This document shows positions 49,201-56,017 of a DNA stretch of 64,000 nt, one piece after another (positions within the stretch are counted from its first letter, which is position 1; every line of letters begins with the position of its first letter). The translations under genes were made by a program, and so were the position numbers. The notes beneath the pieces are model-generated. The model worked only from the letters and a program-made list of their open reading frames with translations. It was not told the DNA's origin and made no database searches. Source of the stretch: Carposina sasakii (lineage: Eukaryota > Arthropoda > Insecta > Lepidoptera > Carposinidae); NCBI GenBank assembly GCA_014607495.2, contig CP053149.1, forward strand, positions 16,442,120 through 16,506,119, in the 5' to 3' direction.

Positions 49201-52200
49201 CGTCCTGTATAGTTTTAATCATGTCCAATAGTTCTTGTCTAAATTCAGAGAAATCATTTTCATGCTTCCTTTTAGAGCGACATGCTACATTTTGTTCAGA
49301 GACTGTATTGTCGCTAGCTGTCATCGCCAACAAGTTCGGTTCAGAGACATGATGAGAAGGTGGAGCAATCGGGGATGGAGGTGGAGTACGTTTCAATGAC
49401 ATTTCTACTATTTTGGTAGATGTTATTTATTGATGGCAACACTGCTACTAGTTGTGCTGCTTAGATTGGACCGTGTGGAATGGACCACTGTATAAATTTT
49501 AGTCTATGGTTTTATGTTTTGCATAAATTGGAACGCAGCGTAAAGACCACTATGCGGGTAGTTATTAAAAATATTTTTTTTATCACTTTCTTTGGATTCG
49601 TAGGTAGGTAATTGAAAACAGTTGTTTGGTAAACTCACAGGGACCTATGTTGCTTCACAAATAATATGCCAGTAATATTCACATATACACATCCACAATT
49701 GTAATCCAGGACTTAGGTATCACTATCAAACTTGTTTTAAAGTAAAACTGTGCCGTTTTTAAAGTGTAAATTATTATACTTGACAGAGGCAATCAAAGCA
49801 CGTATTGACACTTTGACAGTTGAAGAGAGATATATATATATATATATATATCAGCCTAATGAATTGGGAAAAGCCTTAAAAAACGGGAACGGGAAATAAG
49901 GGAAGTTGTAAAGTTCACACAGGCCAGCTATCACATACCTGAAAGAACATGACGTATCCGTCGGCGCAGGCGGTGGCCAGCGCGGTGCCGTCGGGCGAGA
50001 AGGCGGCGTCCACGATGTGCGCGCCGCCCGAGCCCGCCGCTAGCGCCGCGCCGCGCCCCGCCCCGCCGCCCGCCGCGCCCCGACCGCACAGCGCCGCGAT
50101 GTTCCACATGCGAGCTGCACACGGGACCACAAGTCGACTTGTATAGGTAGATCGAATCGTTGAAAAGACAGACTCAATCGAAATATTACCTATAGAAGGT
50201 AAGTTTCAACAATATGCAAGACCAAAATTATAGGCATAAAAAATTTAACAGCATAATATAATTGCATATAATATGATTGCCACGAAAATATTTTTCCATA
50301 TATTTTTTCCATTAAATATAGAATACCCGATTGTCCCGTTTTGGTGGAAATTTCGATAAATATGTTCTCAGTGCCTCCTCACACTCCCTACCAAATTTCA
50401 TCATTATATTGTGTCAAATGGTTTTCTTAAAATTGGGTTTTACTGTTTGTCCAGTTCCCTCCTTCTGGGGGACTTGTTATTCTATGGTGTATGTCAAACA
50501 TATACTTCCATGCGTTAAATGGTTAAAAAAAAAAATTAATTCATATTTATTCCAGCCCAGTGGAAATTATGCAAAACCCTATAGCCTATAATCATCCAGG
50601 TCCAATAAGGATTCTAATGGAAGAATTTTTGGAATTTTTGGTCCAGTAGTTTCGGAGACTATTCGCTGCAAATAAACAAACAAACAATCAAAGTTTACCT
50701 CTTTATAATATTAAGTATAGATGTATTCATCTTGAGAGTTATAATAATCATATGTGAAATTAATATATTTCAAGTGACATAATATTTAGACGACAGAGGC
50801 GCGTTTGGTGATACAGTTGCACCAATAAATGTGCGTCAAATTGGCCTTCGAGACTATCTTTATCTATTTCGATTACAGACTCCTTCATCCATTATCCAGT
50901 TCATTCTCTGTAATATATCCGCCCTTTACGCCCAAGTTAACTTTGTTAGATATCCCTTTACTACTACACGTTCGTTACCGGCTTATTTTGATAGCATGAC
51001 AACATCAGTTCAATGCCCAGTGCAAGAAAAGCAAATAAGTGCCAGTGTGAGGTAGCATCAGTTCAATGCCTAGTGCATACTAGACGCAAATAAGCGTCGT
51101 TGCCACCTCTAGAAAACCAAGAAAACGCAAAACGTTGTACCTATTAACGTAATTTAGAAAAATTTTATGATGAATAAATTCATATACCCTATAATGTATT
51201 AATTCTAAATTAAATAAAACAAAAAAATCTTTATATACAATCTGTGCCACCTTTTCTTCCCCCTTATAAGAGCTGAATTTAAAATTTGTTATTTTCATGT
51301 TAACTCACCAACATTGGCATGAGTGGTAAGCAGTAATGTAGCCACATCATCATCAGCAGAGTCATCCTCGTCGTCAGGTATGTACGGGCACCACACCACT
51401 CGGTGCCATGTACTCACTGTGCCACTTTCTTCCAGGATTTCTGTTAGGAGGCTGCATCTGTAAGATGATTGTTGTCGTGTGTTGTAGTTATAAAATTATT
51501 AACAGAAATAAATAGGTTTGCAAATGACTTACAATAATGCATAGTAAATAATTAGGCAAAAGCAAACCCAAATCATATTAATAAACATGGAGTAGAGCAA
51601 GGATAACTCGGTGTAAAATGACACATTTTTAAAACAATTTTTTAGAAAATGGAAACCTTTTACTAAGATGCTAGATTAAAAACCAGAGTTACCTGAGCCC
51701 ACTGTCAGTGACTTCAATCTCATGTACGTACAAGTGGCCCTGCTCATCAATACAAGCAAGCACCACTTGATTCTTTATGTGGGCAAATGCTAGATCTTGA
51801 ACCTGAAACATTACATTACATTTAAGCTTAACTCCTAAGTTAATGTATGTATGGTAATAGGGAATATGCACTTATTTTTTTATGATTTTTAAATGATTAT
51901 TTACATGACTGCAAATATGTAAAAAAAAATACCAGCATCATAAATATAATATTTAGTACAAAATAAATTGTTTTAAAATAGTGGGCCAATAACAGGTTTT
52001 TAAATGACCGCCATTGAGGCGCGCTTTTCGTGGCATCATAGTCTGTACAGGCAAACACTGTGATCAAAAATCCATCAAGTAAAGCTGGCTACTCACGAAC
52101 CAATTTCATACTCAACTTGTCGCACAGTTGGCACAGAAAACGGTCGACACACTGTTAACACGCGACGTGACGCGACACGTGATCCGGGAGATAGGCCAAA

Positions 52201-53250
52201 TCATAATAGTTATAAGAAAAATAAATAAAAAAATCTAAGTTATTGCTTTTACATAATCAGGGGGCCATTTGCCTTTTAAGTCTCATGAGGAAAGTGAGCC
52301 TACCGCCGCTTTTCAGGCACAAATACAACAATCTAGCTACTGGTAACAAATCCAATACAAAATGTTTCCATGCCATTCTAAATAGGTAATATAAGCTAAG
52401 CAAGGCATAAAAATGGGTGTGTATACATACATAGATATATTGGTTATTCTGTCTGTGGTAGATTATAAAACATATTTAAAAAAAAATAGCAATTTACCTC
52501 TCCCTTCATGCCTCTAATAAGAGCACGACGGTCCACCCCAGCTTCAGGGTTGTACATCACTCGGACCATCCCTAACCATGTCCCAGGGTTGGCCACATTT
52601 GGAGCTAAAAAACCAGTTACCCATAAATTATATTAACTATTTTATATTTTTTACACTCCACAAAATAATATAACTACCTTTTATAGAATAAGCCAAGTAT
52701 TTTCTACTCAAATGAATAGCTAAGAGCTGACCAGGATAATACTTTGGCTCCCAGTTATAGTCTACCAGGTTTTTTAGCTTTACTTTAGAGCTTCCATGGT
52801 TATGGCTCCCGGCGTTAGTGGTAATTACTACATCAGAGGAAACTATTTCCACTGTGTTCACCCCATCCTCCTCTGAAAATAATCTGGGGAAAAATATTAA
52901 AACTTTCAATAAATCTTGATTTTGAATCGAATAGGAATAAAATACTGATTGGGATTGTACCATAAAACTGAACTTGCTACTACTAATAAGTAGGTACCTA
53001 ACGAATCGTTATAAAAATGCAAACAAGCAATAGTATAATAGGTTATTTATTTTAATAAGGGTATTTGATTGTAAGGACCCTTATGTTAATTAAAGCTGTA
53101 GTTCAGTTTACGAGGGTTACACTTTGTTAGTGAACTTGCAGAAGTATACTTCAAACAGAATTTGATCAATCTAAAAAATCGAGAACATGATATCACTTAC
53201 ATAGTTTGTGGAGTTTCCGAAAGTTTCGGAAGCATTGTTGCAGGCTGCAT
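19169..53250 (-). CDS. Ge-1: Ge-1/EDC4, enhancer of mRNA decapping 4, 1322 aa
   Basis: A scaffold of the mRNA decapping complex in P bodies. Exons: 53201-53250, 52678-52883, 52498-52604, 51693-51802, 51309-51457, 49939-50114, 42852-42964, 41746-41884, 40585-40750, 39488-39591, 37737-38600, 37423-37508, 36497-36582, 35474-35562, 34700-34832, 31439-31648, 30288-30364, 29896-29954, 25835-26015, 25028-25193, 21062-21230, 20284-20404, 19712-19932 and 19169-19355. They total 3969 nt and all phases agree. The ATG at 53250 has a TAG codon directly upstream. Residues about 20-430 form the WD40 domain ([76 protein letters not shown]), matching vertebrate EDC4 block by block. About 475-715 are ten 25-residue repeats. 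A Ser/Pro/Asp linker follows, including LNLMTPDAF. About 930-1322 are helical, ending in the conserved Ge-1 domain ([33 protein letters not shown]). The exon 15 donor (GTCTGT) is weak. The exon 13 acceptor at 36583 was chosen by phase. Confidence 0.92.
20515..21055. repeat. Degenerate minisatellite, about 24-bp units
   Basis: Units of the type CACTGCCGTTAGTAGATGAT recur with changes at 20515-20585 and 20925-21055 (GCCGCTAGTGAATAGTC, GTCGCTAATGAACAATCTCT, GCCGCTGGTAAATAGTCTCC). The middle is interrupted by an unrelated repeat at 20588-20760. It lies in the Ge-1 intron between 20404 and 21062. Confidence 0.5.
20588..20760 (-). repeat. Interspersed repeat with CAAGGGCCGATAGAACC core
   Basis: Copies share GGGTAGGCAGAGCA, GGGCCGATAGAACCACATGG, GAGGGTATAATTGAGATGTA and CAAGACCCTCTTGTCCC. 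Other copies are at 29616-29757 (same orientation), and at 40010-40106 and 57280-57470 (opposite orientation). It is probably a SINE or MITE and is non-coding. Confidence 0.6.
21655..21946 (+). mobile_element. Helitron-like fragment
   Basis: It starts with AAGCTGAAGAGTTTGTTTGT followed by CGCGCTAATCTCCGGAACTA, a stretch repeated at 24432-24625 and inverted at 26120-26335. The full repeats end in a sequence like CGCGGACGAAGTCGTGGGCG. This is typical of lepidopteran Helitron-like non-autonomous elements; non-coding. Confidence 0.55.
21950..23545 (-). mobile_element. Jockey-like LINE, 5'-truncated
   Basis: An uninterrupted minus-strand reading frame (23545 to stop at 22176) encodes the reverse transcriptase and C-terminal part of ORF2. 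Motifs in order are [70 protein letters not shown] and TFADDTA (catalytic), then the thumb and YGIQLWGC. The endonuclease and ORF1 are missing. A poly(A) tail (poly-T on the plus strand, 21950-21964) marks the 3' end. The open frame suggests a recent insertion. It lies in the Ge-1 intron between 21231 and 25027. Confidence 0.85.
23550..24058 (+). pseudogene. Helitron helicase C-terminal remnant
   Basis: Plus-strand sequence at about 23790-24006 reads [20 protein letters not shown], then [15 protein letters not shown] and ends YAEVL-stop. This is the classic C-terminal motif set of the PIF1-type helicase in Helitron Rep/Hel proteins. Just upstream, an 85-bp segment is present twice (23567-23652 and 23691-23779, starting ATTGAAGGTCTAGA). 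The Rep domain and most of the helicase are missing. It is followed by Helitron-like end sequences (GACGCGGACGAAGTCGCGGG). Confidence 0.75.
24061..24625. mobile_element. Helitron-like non-autonomous pieces
   Basis: Two adjoining pieces. The first, inverted, starts GGACGCCCGCGACTTCGTCC (about 24077-24430). The second, direct, runs from AAGCTGAAGAGTTTGTTTGT to GCGGACGAAGTCGTGGGCGG (24432-24612). Both are non-coding and intronic. Confidence 0.6.
24762..25004 (+). mobile_element. tRNA-headed SINE, copy B
   Basis: Same family as 10955-11200. The B box is intact-like (GGTTCTGGATTTGAATCC) and the ATTTATTTATTT tail ends 24 bp from the 5' splice site of Ge-1 exon 20 (exon end 25028). Confidence 0.7.
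25281..25365 (-). repeat. Inverted fragment of a LINE 3' end
   Basis: The minus strand matches the 3' end of the LINE fragment at 30660-31160 (GGCCGCATCTTGCTTAACAT, CACGATGGCGGTCAAATG). Only about 85 bp remain. Confidence 0.6.
25438..25815 (+). mobile_element. TA-flanked MITE, copy 1 (diverged)
   Basis: Same family as 26886-27267 and 33005-33339: TTGGCCACCCTTAACGAAGG, CAGAAAAACGCAGTCTATTT and TCGACGACCAAAAACCACCTG. The right end lies only 19 bp from the end of Ge-1 exon 19 (25835). Confidence 0.65.
26120..26335 (-). mobile_element. Helitron-like non-autonomous element
   Basis: Inverted copy of 24432-24612: GCCCACGACTTCGTCCGCGT at the left, AAACAAACAAACTCTTCAGC at the right. Intronic. Confidence 0.6.
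26542..26655 (+). mobile_element. tRNA-like SINE, second family
   Basis: TTGACCCGTTGGCTTGGTGG (A-box region) is followed by GTAGGTTCGATTCCCACTCG (B box) and a TTTCTTTATTAATAATTTTA tail. The tRNA-like head will be picked up by tRNA finders. Other copies are at 31745-31865, 32060-32215, 36375-36440, 36660-36840 and 37060-37175. Confidence 0.65.
26886..27267 (+). mobile_element. TA-flanked MITE, copy 2
   Basis: CAGGATGTTTTTTTGTGGCC at the left and GGTCGTCAAC-type sequence at the right (ACCAAAAATCACCCTG) form imperfect inverted ends of about 16 bp. Both ends are flanked by TA, as in Tc1/mariner-type MITEs. 382 bp, non-coding. Confidence 0.7.
27350..27626 (+). mobile_element. RTE-type LINE 3' end
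   Basis: The plus strand reads [20 protein letters not shown], then [16 protein letters not shown] and [14 protein letters not shown], followed by (GATGAT)n. This is the C-terminal tail of an RTE-clade ORF2. Only the 3' end is present. Confidence 0.75.
27650..28707 (+). mobile_element. RTE-type LINE reverse transcriptase, 5'-truncated
   Basis: One open frame from about 27652 to a stop at 28707. Motifs are [27 protein letters not shown] and [12 protein letters not shown] (catalytic), then [27 protein letters not shown] and [11 protein letters not shown] with an AFTQHWVP end. The order and the GRPRRRW tail are those of insect RTE elements such as those annotated in Heliconius. The endonuclease half is missing. 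Its frame is intact, so the insertion is fairly recent. It lies in the Ge-1 intron between 26016 and 29895. Confidence 0.8.
28885..29565 (+). mobile_element. Helitron-like element with internal tandem repeats
   Basis: It begins ACACTAATATTATAAAGAGG and ends CACGCGGACGGAGTCGCGGG then CGTCCACTAGT, as lepidopteran Helitron-like elements do. Inside (29018-29400) a unit of about 115-125 bp starting TTTCCCGAAATTCCCACGGG repeats three and a half times with drift. A start-region fragment occurs inverted at 50580-50720. Confidence 0.65.
30660..31160 (+). pseudogene. LINE ORF2 C-terminal remnant
   Basis: The plus strand reads [20 protein letters not shown], a stop/frame break near 30792, then [35 protein letters not shown] and [12 protein letters not shown], with a stop near 31157. 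This is the C-terminal region common in insect Jockey/CR1-type LINEs. It is interrupted, so non-functional. Ge-1 intron. Confidence 0.7.
31745..31865 (-). mobile_element. tRNA-like SINE, second family
   Basis: The minus strand reads TTGACCCGGTGGCTCAGTGG, then GTCGTGGGTTCGATTCCCAC and CCGGGTGAGG with a T-rich tail. Not a tRNA gene: it has a SINE tail and many dispersed copies. Confidence 0.65.
32050..32215. mobile_element. Rearranged copy of the second SINE family
   Basis: The SINE B-box region (GTCGTGGGTTCGATTCCCAC) lies between two tail sequences (TTATTAATAAAGAAATGGAA and its inverse), so two copies seem fused tail to tail. Its close neighbour at 31745-31865 is in the opposite orientation. 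Confidence 0.5.
33005..33339 (-). mobile_element. TA-flanked MITE, copy 3
   Basis: Inverted relative to 26886-27267: CAGGATGATTTTTGGTCG at the left, GTGGCCACAAAAAAACACCCTG at the right in two adjoining parts, with TA on both sides. 335 bp. Confidence 0.7.
33345..34505 (-). pseudogene. LINE reverse transcriptase remnant
   Basis: Minus-strand pieces in order: [14 protein letters not shown] (about 34490), [30 protein letters not shown] (catalytic), then [46 protein letters not shown], and a C-terminal [13 protein letters not shown] with stop at 33360. The frame changes several times and one stop interrupts it (about 34418). It is a relative of the LINE at 43262-49440. It is 5'-truncated in the palm domain and lies in a Ge-1 intron. 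Confidence 0.75.
35700..35890 (+). mobile_element. tRNA-headed SINE, copy C (head lost)
   Basis: It starts within the head at GGTCCTGGGTTCGAATCCCG and continues to CTTAATGTGGGACTAGGTCA. Same family as 10955-11200. Confidence 0.65.
36375..36840 (-). mobile_element. Two copies of the second SINE family around a Ge-1 exon
   Basis: Minus-strand copies at 36375-36440 (GTCGTGAGCTCGAGTCCCAC, B box decayed) and 36660-36840 (GGTCGTGGGTTCGATTCCCA). They flank Ge-1 exon 13 (36497-36582). A third, partial copy is at 37060-37175. Confidence 0.6.
37697..38476 (-). repeat. Ten-copy 75-bp coding tandem repeat in Ge-1 exon 11
   Basis: The period is exactly 75 bp (25 codons), ten units plus partial ends; the inner units look identical at the base level. 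The encoded unit is [10 protein letters not shown] followed by [11 protein letters not shown] and QVSV. Each unit contains GGACAG then GTGAGC, a strong 5' splice-site match. Exon ends are therefore possible at 37737, 37812 and every 75 bp up to 38412. All are in phase 0 with exon 12. Long open frames on the plus strand here are by-products of a repeat without stops. Confidence 0.95.
39636..39897. repeat. Foldback element, related copy at 58500-58775
   Basis: GGTATGTTAAGCGAAAAGCT at the left pairs with AGCTTTTCGCTTAACATACC at the right; the outer ends are GGGTGTAACAAAAAGGG and CCCTTTTTTTTACACCCTGT. A diverged copy at 58500-58775 shows the same layout. Non-coding MITE. Confidence 0.75.
40268..40431 (+). 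repeat. LINE 3' tail
   Basis: AATAAAATGATTTGATTTGATTTGA-like tail (given in parts: AATAAAATG, then ATTTG repeats) after TGCGGTGCCTCATAAGGGCT. Such tails mark 3' ends of lepidopteran LINEs. No coding sequence remains. Confidence 0.5.
42055..42205. repeat. Repeat with inverted partner at 38815-38935
   Basis: The plus strand ACTTAGATGATATAATATTT and GATGTAAAACGTCTACGCG match the reverse complement of 38830-38880. It also folds on itself (AAATATTATATATCATCTAA and its partner). Both copies lie in Ge-1 introns. Confidence 0.6.
42651..42836 (+). mobile_element. Non-autonomous RTE-tailed element, second copy
   Basis: It matches 10510-10697 (GGAGGTGGGCAGCAGCGCCT, AATACAAACTGCGGTCACCA) and ends in (GAT)n at 42836, 16 bp from the end of Ge-1 exon 7 (42852). 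Confidence 0.7.
43167..43290. repeat. Microsatellites (CA)n, (GC)n and (ATA)n
   Basis: (CA)n with a (CG)n core spans 43167-43258, directly followed by (ATA)n at 43261-43290. The ATA run is probably the microsatellite-like 3' tail of the adjoining minus-strand LINE. Confidence 0.8.
43641..45282 (-). pseudogene. LINE ORF2 reverse transcriptase part
   Basis: About 540 codons are open. Motifs are [78 protein letters not shown] and [12 protein letters not shown] (catalytic), then [26 protein letters not shown] and the C-terminal [15 protein letters not shown]. The N-terminal endonuclease lies across the inserted element and is mostly deleted, so this copy cannot mobilise alone. The frame itself is undamaged, which suggests a recent insertion. 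Confidence 0.85.
45730..46620 (+). pseudogene. Harbinger-like transposase remnant
   Basis: Plus-strand pieces in order: ATG at 45730, then [20 protein letters not shown] (about 45850), [20 protein letters not shown] (46025), then after a GTAAGT...CTAG intron-like gap [19 protein letters not shown] (about 46290, with the first catalytic Asp in the family motif) and [13 protein letters not shown] near 46600. Stops (TAA near 45782) and a missing middle/end of the catalytic domain indicate an inactive copy. The motif [11 protein letters not shown] is diagnostic for PIF/Harbinger transposases. Confidence 0.7.
47417..47868 (-). pseudogene. Myb/SANT-like DNA-binding gene of the Harbinger element
   Basis: The minus-strand start at 47868 reads [18 protein letters not shown], a Myb/SANT-like N-terminus. 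After a frame break the text continues as [20 protein letters not shown], then [18 protein letters not shown] and a stop at 47417. In PIF/Harbinger elements this second protein helps bring the transposase to DNA. A stop after GT near 47802 and a frame change near 47690 suggest decay, unless an intron bridges them. Confidence 0.6.
48167..48760 (-). pseudogene. LINE ORF2 N-terminal fragment
   Basis: It begins at the deletion junction with [14 protein letters not shown] (the end of the AP-endonuclease domain, SDH-type motif), then the linker [20 protein letters not shown] and [12 protein letters not shown], and ends ANKILNGTV at the Harbinger insertion. It was continuous with the reverse transcriptase at 45282 before the insertion. 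Confidence 0.7.
48750..49402 (-). pseudogene. LINE ORF1, C-terminal end deleted
   Basis: ATG at 49402. A proline-rich N-terminus ([14 protein letters not shown]) precedes a coiled coil with heptads (about residues 60-145) and a C-terminal part similar to LINE ORF1 RNA-binding domains ([20 protein letters not shown]). The last residues run past a deletion junction into ORF2, where a stop follows out of frame at 48734. Confidence 0.7.
49832..49851. repeat. (TA)n microsatellite
   Basis: About ten TA units in the Ge-1 intron, close to exon 6. Confidence 0.8.
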
Positions 53251-56017
53251 CTATATTTCGACTTACTTAGTTTGTCATGAATTTAATAACGATAATTGCA
53301 GGTATACGAGGAGTGTACTTTGCAAAAAAATTATAAAATCACAATCGCGCGACAGCAGAAGCCGACGATGGCAAAGAAAGACTATGGACGATGGGCAAGA
53401 AAAAGCGTTTAGTTGTTCAAATTTTATTTCATGAAATTATCTAGAAGATTTATAATTTTATTTCTTCTATAATAGTTAATATTTACCTTGTTATTATTTT
53501 TTTGTTTCATTATTTACCTTGGCTTAATTTTAGATACATACATACACACATAAATAAAATTAAATCTGACAGTAATTAAACAAGTACATAAAACAAAACG
53601 CTATACTACCTTTTTTTTGTTTAGTTTATCCCAAAGGAAAGGCAAGGGGAACTAAGCCCATACAGCTATTGTCTTTAGTAAATGATTTCTGAATTTATGA
53701 TGGATGATAACAGGGATTTGGTGGATTTGGTATCTCCTCCCTCCTCCCTACGTAGGCGTAGTATTATATTCTCTTTGTACGTAGGTACCTGAGGTAGGTA
53801 CCTACGTACGCAGGGATTTGGTATCTATCTCCTCTTACGTGCGTATTCTTTCGTACGTACCGTAGGTACGTACACTCAAACGTACATCAGTCTTGTCAAA
53901 TTAATAAATAATTTGACAAAAAAAAATACGTGTAAATTTTCTTCTTGAACTCTTGAATAAATTTATTGTGTTTCTCATACTTTGGTGGTTTAGGCGCTTT
54001 GCAGACGGCGGGGCAGGTCGGGCCGGTCAATTTCACCGCGAACGATAGCGCAAAGAAAATCCTATACTACCAACGCACATGAAGGGCAAAAAGACTGCAC
54101 CGCAGTTTGCATGAAGTAACGCAGACGGCGGCGCGGGGCGGCTAGCCCAGTAATTTTTAATGACGCGCTCTTCACTAGAACGAACGTCGTGAACTAGCTG
54201 CCTCCGTCCCTTATGTGCTTTGTGTTCGTGGTGCCCTCACCACGAGTGAGGGCATCGACGGGCAATCGCGGTCTTTATTACTTCGCGGTTAAAAAGACTG
54301 GCCCGCCCCGCCGCCGTCTGTAAAGTGCCTTGGTACTAGGTACTTGTGATACATAGTCTGTTAACATGTTTGCGTTTCTTTGCAGTGTTTCAAGTTTGTG
54401 ACTTGTTGGGATTAATAGAAAGCAAAGAATACTTATCTGAAATTATTAAATCCTACTAAACCTTCAGTAATTTACCAAAGATCGAAAGAATATACCATTT
54501 ATAAAGTTACCAGTACGAGTATCGGAATTCTTGTAATTTTGAAATCAGTTGGTAAATTCAGAATGAAAATATTTTAGTATTTTTTAAAATCCTGCTATAA
54601 CTGTAAGTACCTGCCTACAGTTTATTATATTATATAGTACTTAGATAAATGATGAGTCTTCGCTGCGCTCTGACTAGCGAAGACCAATCATTATTCTAAG
54701 GTAGGTACAGTAATTATGTAAGCATACTGGGTTCATGGGTTCACGTAACTACCAAATAATACCTACGTGCGTACCACAAAGTACTTGATCACTCAAGGAT
54801 CTCCCAATCACACCATAAAATTGTAAGCATTTGTTTTATAAGAAATATTTACTACCCGTTTGTACCTGTAAGGCTCGGTAGATAGAATCTGTAAATTATA
54901 AAGCTATCGATCGCTCTAATGAGATTTGTTGAGCAGTTGCAGGTCGAGACGAATGCGACTTTCAAGCCCTTTTCAAGTCCTTTATCTATTTAAACCCAAA
55001 AGCTAAGAATAATGATTAGCTCCGCGCAGAGCGGAGCGAAGACCAATCACTAATCTAAGTCCAAAAGTTTAGTCAGTCAGCAGTTTGAGAAGTTAACAAT
55101 GCAATAGCCCGGTAACGTTTCCCTTTTGGTTTCGTTACCGGGGACTACCTATACAATGATTGTTGATGACAAGCGGCGGTTGGCTCACTACTTGCCACGT
55201 GGTATTTAAAATTTTCTGACAGGGTGTGACTGTGTTATTTGCACATCTAGTTGCACTACCTACTCCAAGTGTGACTTGGGATAATTTCAAAGTCCACAAA
55301 TACACACGTTCACACCATAAAGAAGTTGGAACCGTTATAGCTGGATCATTATATCATTATGTAGTTAGTTACATATACACATATACATATAGTAACTAGC
55401 GCCATCATCCAAATGAACCGTTTTATGAAACCAGATGAAACGCACTTTACATGGTGTAGTAAAATAGGTAAAATAAAATGACAGATAACAAGGGATTCGC
55501 TGGAAGGGAGCGGTTGTAATTTTCTTGTGAAAATCAAAATTAATTTGTAAATAGCTTGCATGTGTCCATAAAGTGATGTTTTCTGGTAGATAAGTCATAT
55601 TTTGTTTGCTTGTGATGTCAATCTAGTATGCATGGTTTTATATGCGCAGGTAAGCCGAGTAAAACTTTAGTCGGAATACTTCATTCTTTGTGGGCACATG
55701 TAAGTTGTTTCTGCAATTATTTTTCATTGCTACTAATTTCACACTTGTTTTTTGAGGATTTTCCCGACGTTTACGTTCATCATCATTATCATCCATTCAA
55801 AATTCTGAAATCATTTACTAAAGACAATGACTGTATGGGCATAGTTCTTCTTGCCTTTCCTTCGGGATAAACTAAACAAAAAAAAATGACAGATGACAAG
55901 GCAGCATAGAACAGTGAATTGATTTTTTCGAAAAAATGGTTAGATATTAATAAATTTTATTAAAATCTCCTTTTGATAAGCTGTGAATTTAGTTAATTAT
56001 GTGCCTTGTTGTTACAG
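53251..56017. other. Head-to-head interval between Ge-1 and flower
   Basis: No coding exon of my own finding lies here except that flower must have a first exon upstream of 56018. It contains an interspersed repeat (53605-53712), a foldback element (53992-54330) and a minus-strand copy of the AAGGAAAGGCAAG repeat (55775-55890). GTAC-rich palindromes fill 53755-53880. No clear TATA box or initiator could be assigned to either gene. Confidence 0.45.
53992..54330. repeat. Foldback element with 20-bp inverted ends
   Basis: Ends 53992-54011 and 54311-54330 are inverted copies (AGGCRCTTTRCAGACGGCGG, two mismatches). Both are GC-rich inside (GGGGCAGGTCGGGCC and GGCCCGCCCCGCC). 339 bp, non-coding. 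Confidence 0.75.

Larger units (their letters stand above)
43262..49440 (-). mobile_element. LINE (CR1-like group) split by a DNA transposon
   Basis: The minus-strand order is ORF1 (49402 to about 48750), the end of the endonuclease and linker of ORF2 (48750 to 48167), an inserted DNA element (45283-48159), then the reverse transcriptase (45275 to 43641) and an (ATA)n-type tail. Removing the insertion and one 7-bp duplicate joins the two ORF2 parts in frame. The ORF1 end and most of the endonuclease are deleted at about 48750. The group (CR1, Daphne or Kiri) is uncertain. Confidence 0.75.

Noticed and set aside
53162..53434. 90-codon plus-strand open frame
   Set aside because: It overlaps Ge-1 exon 1 on the other strand and has no recognisable motif.
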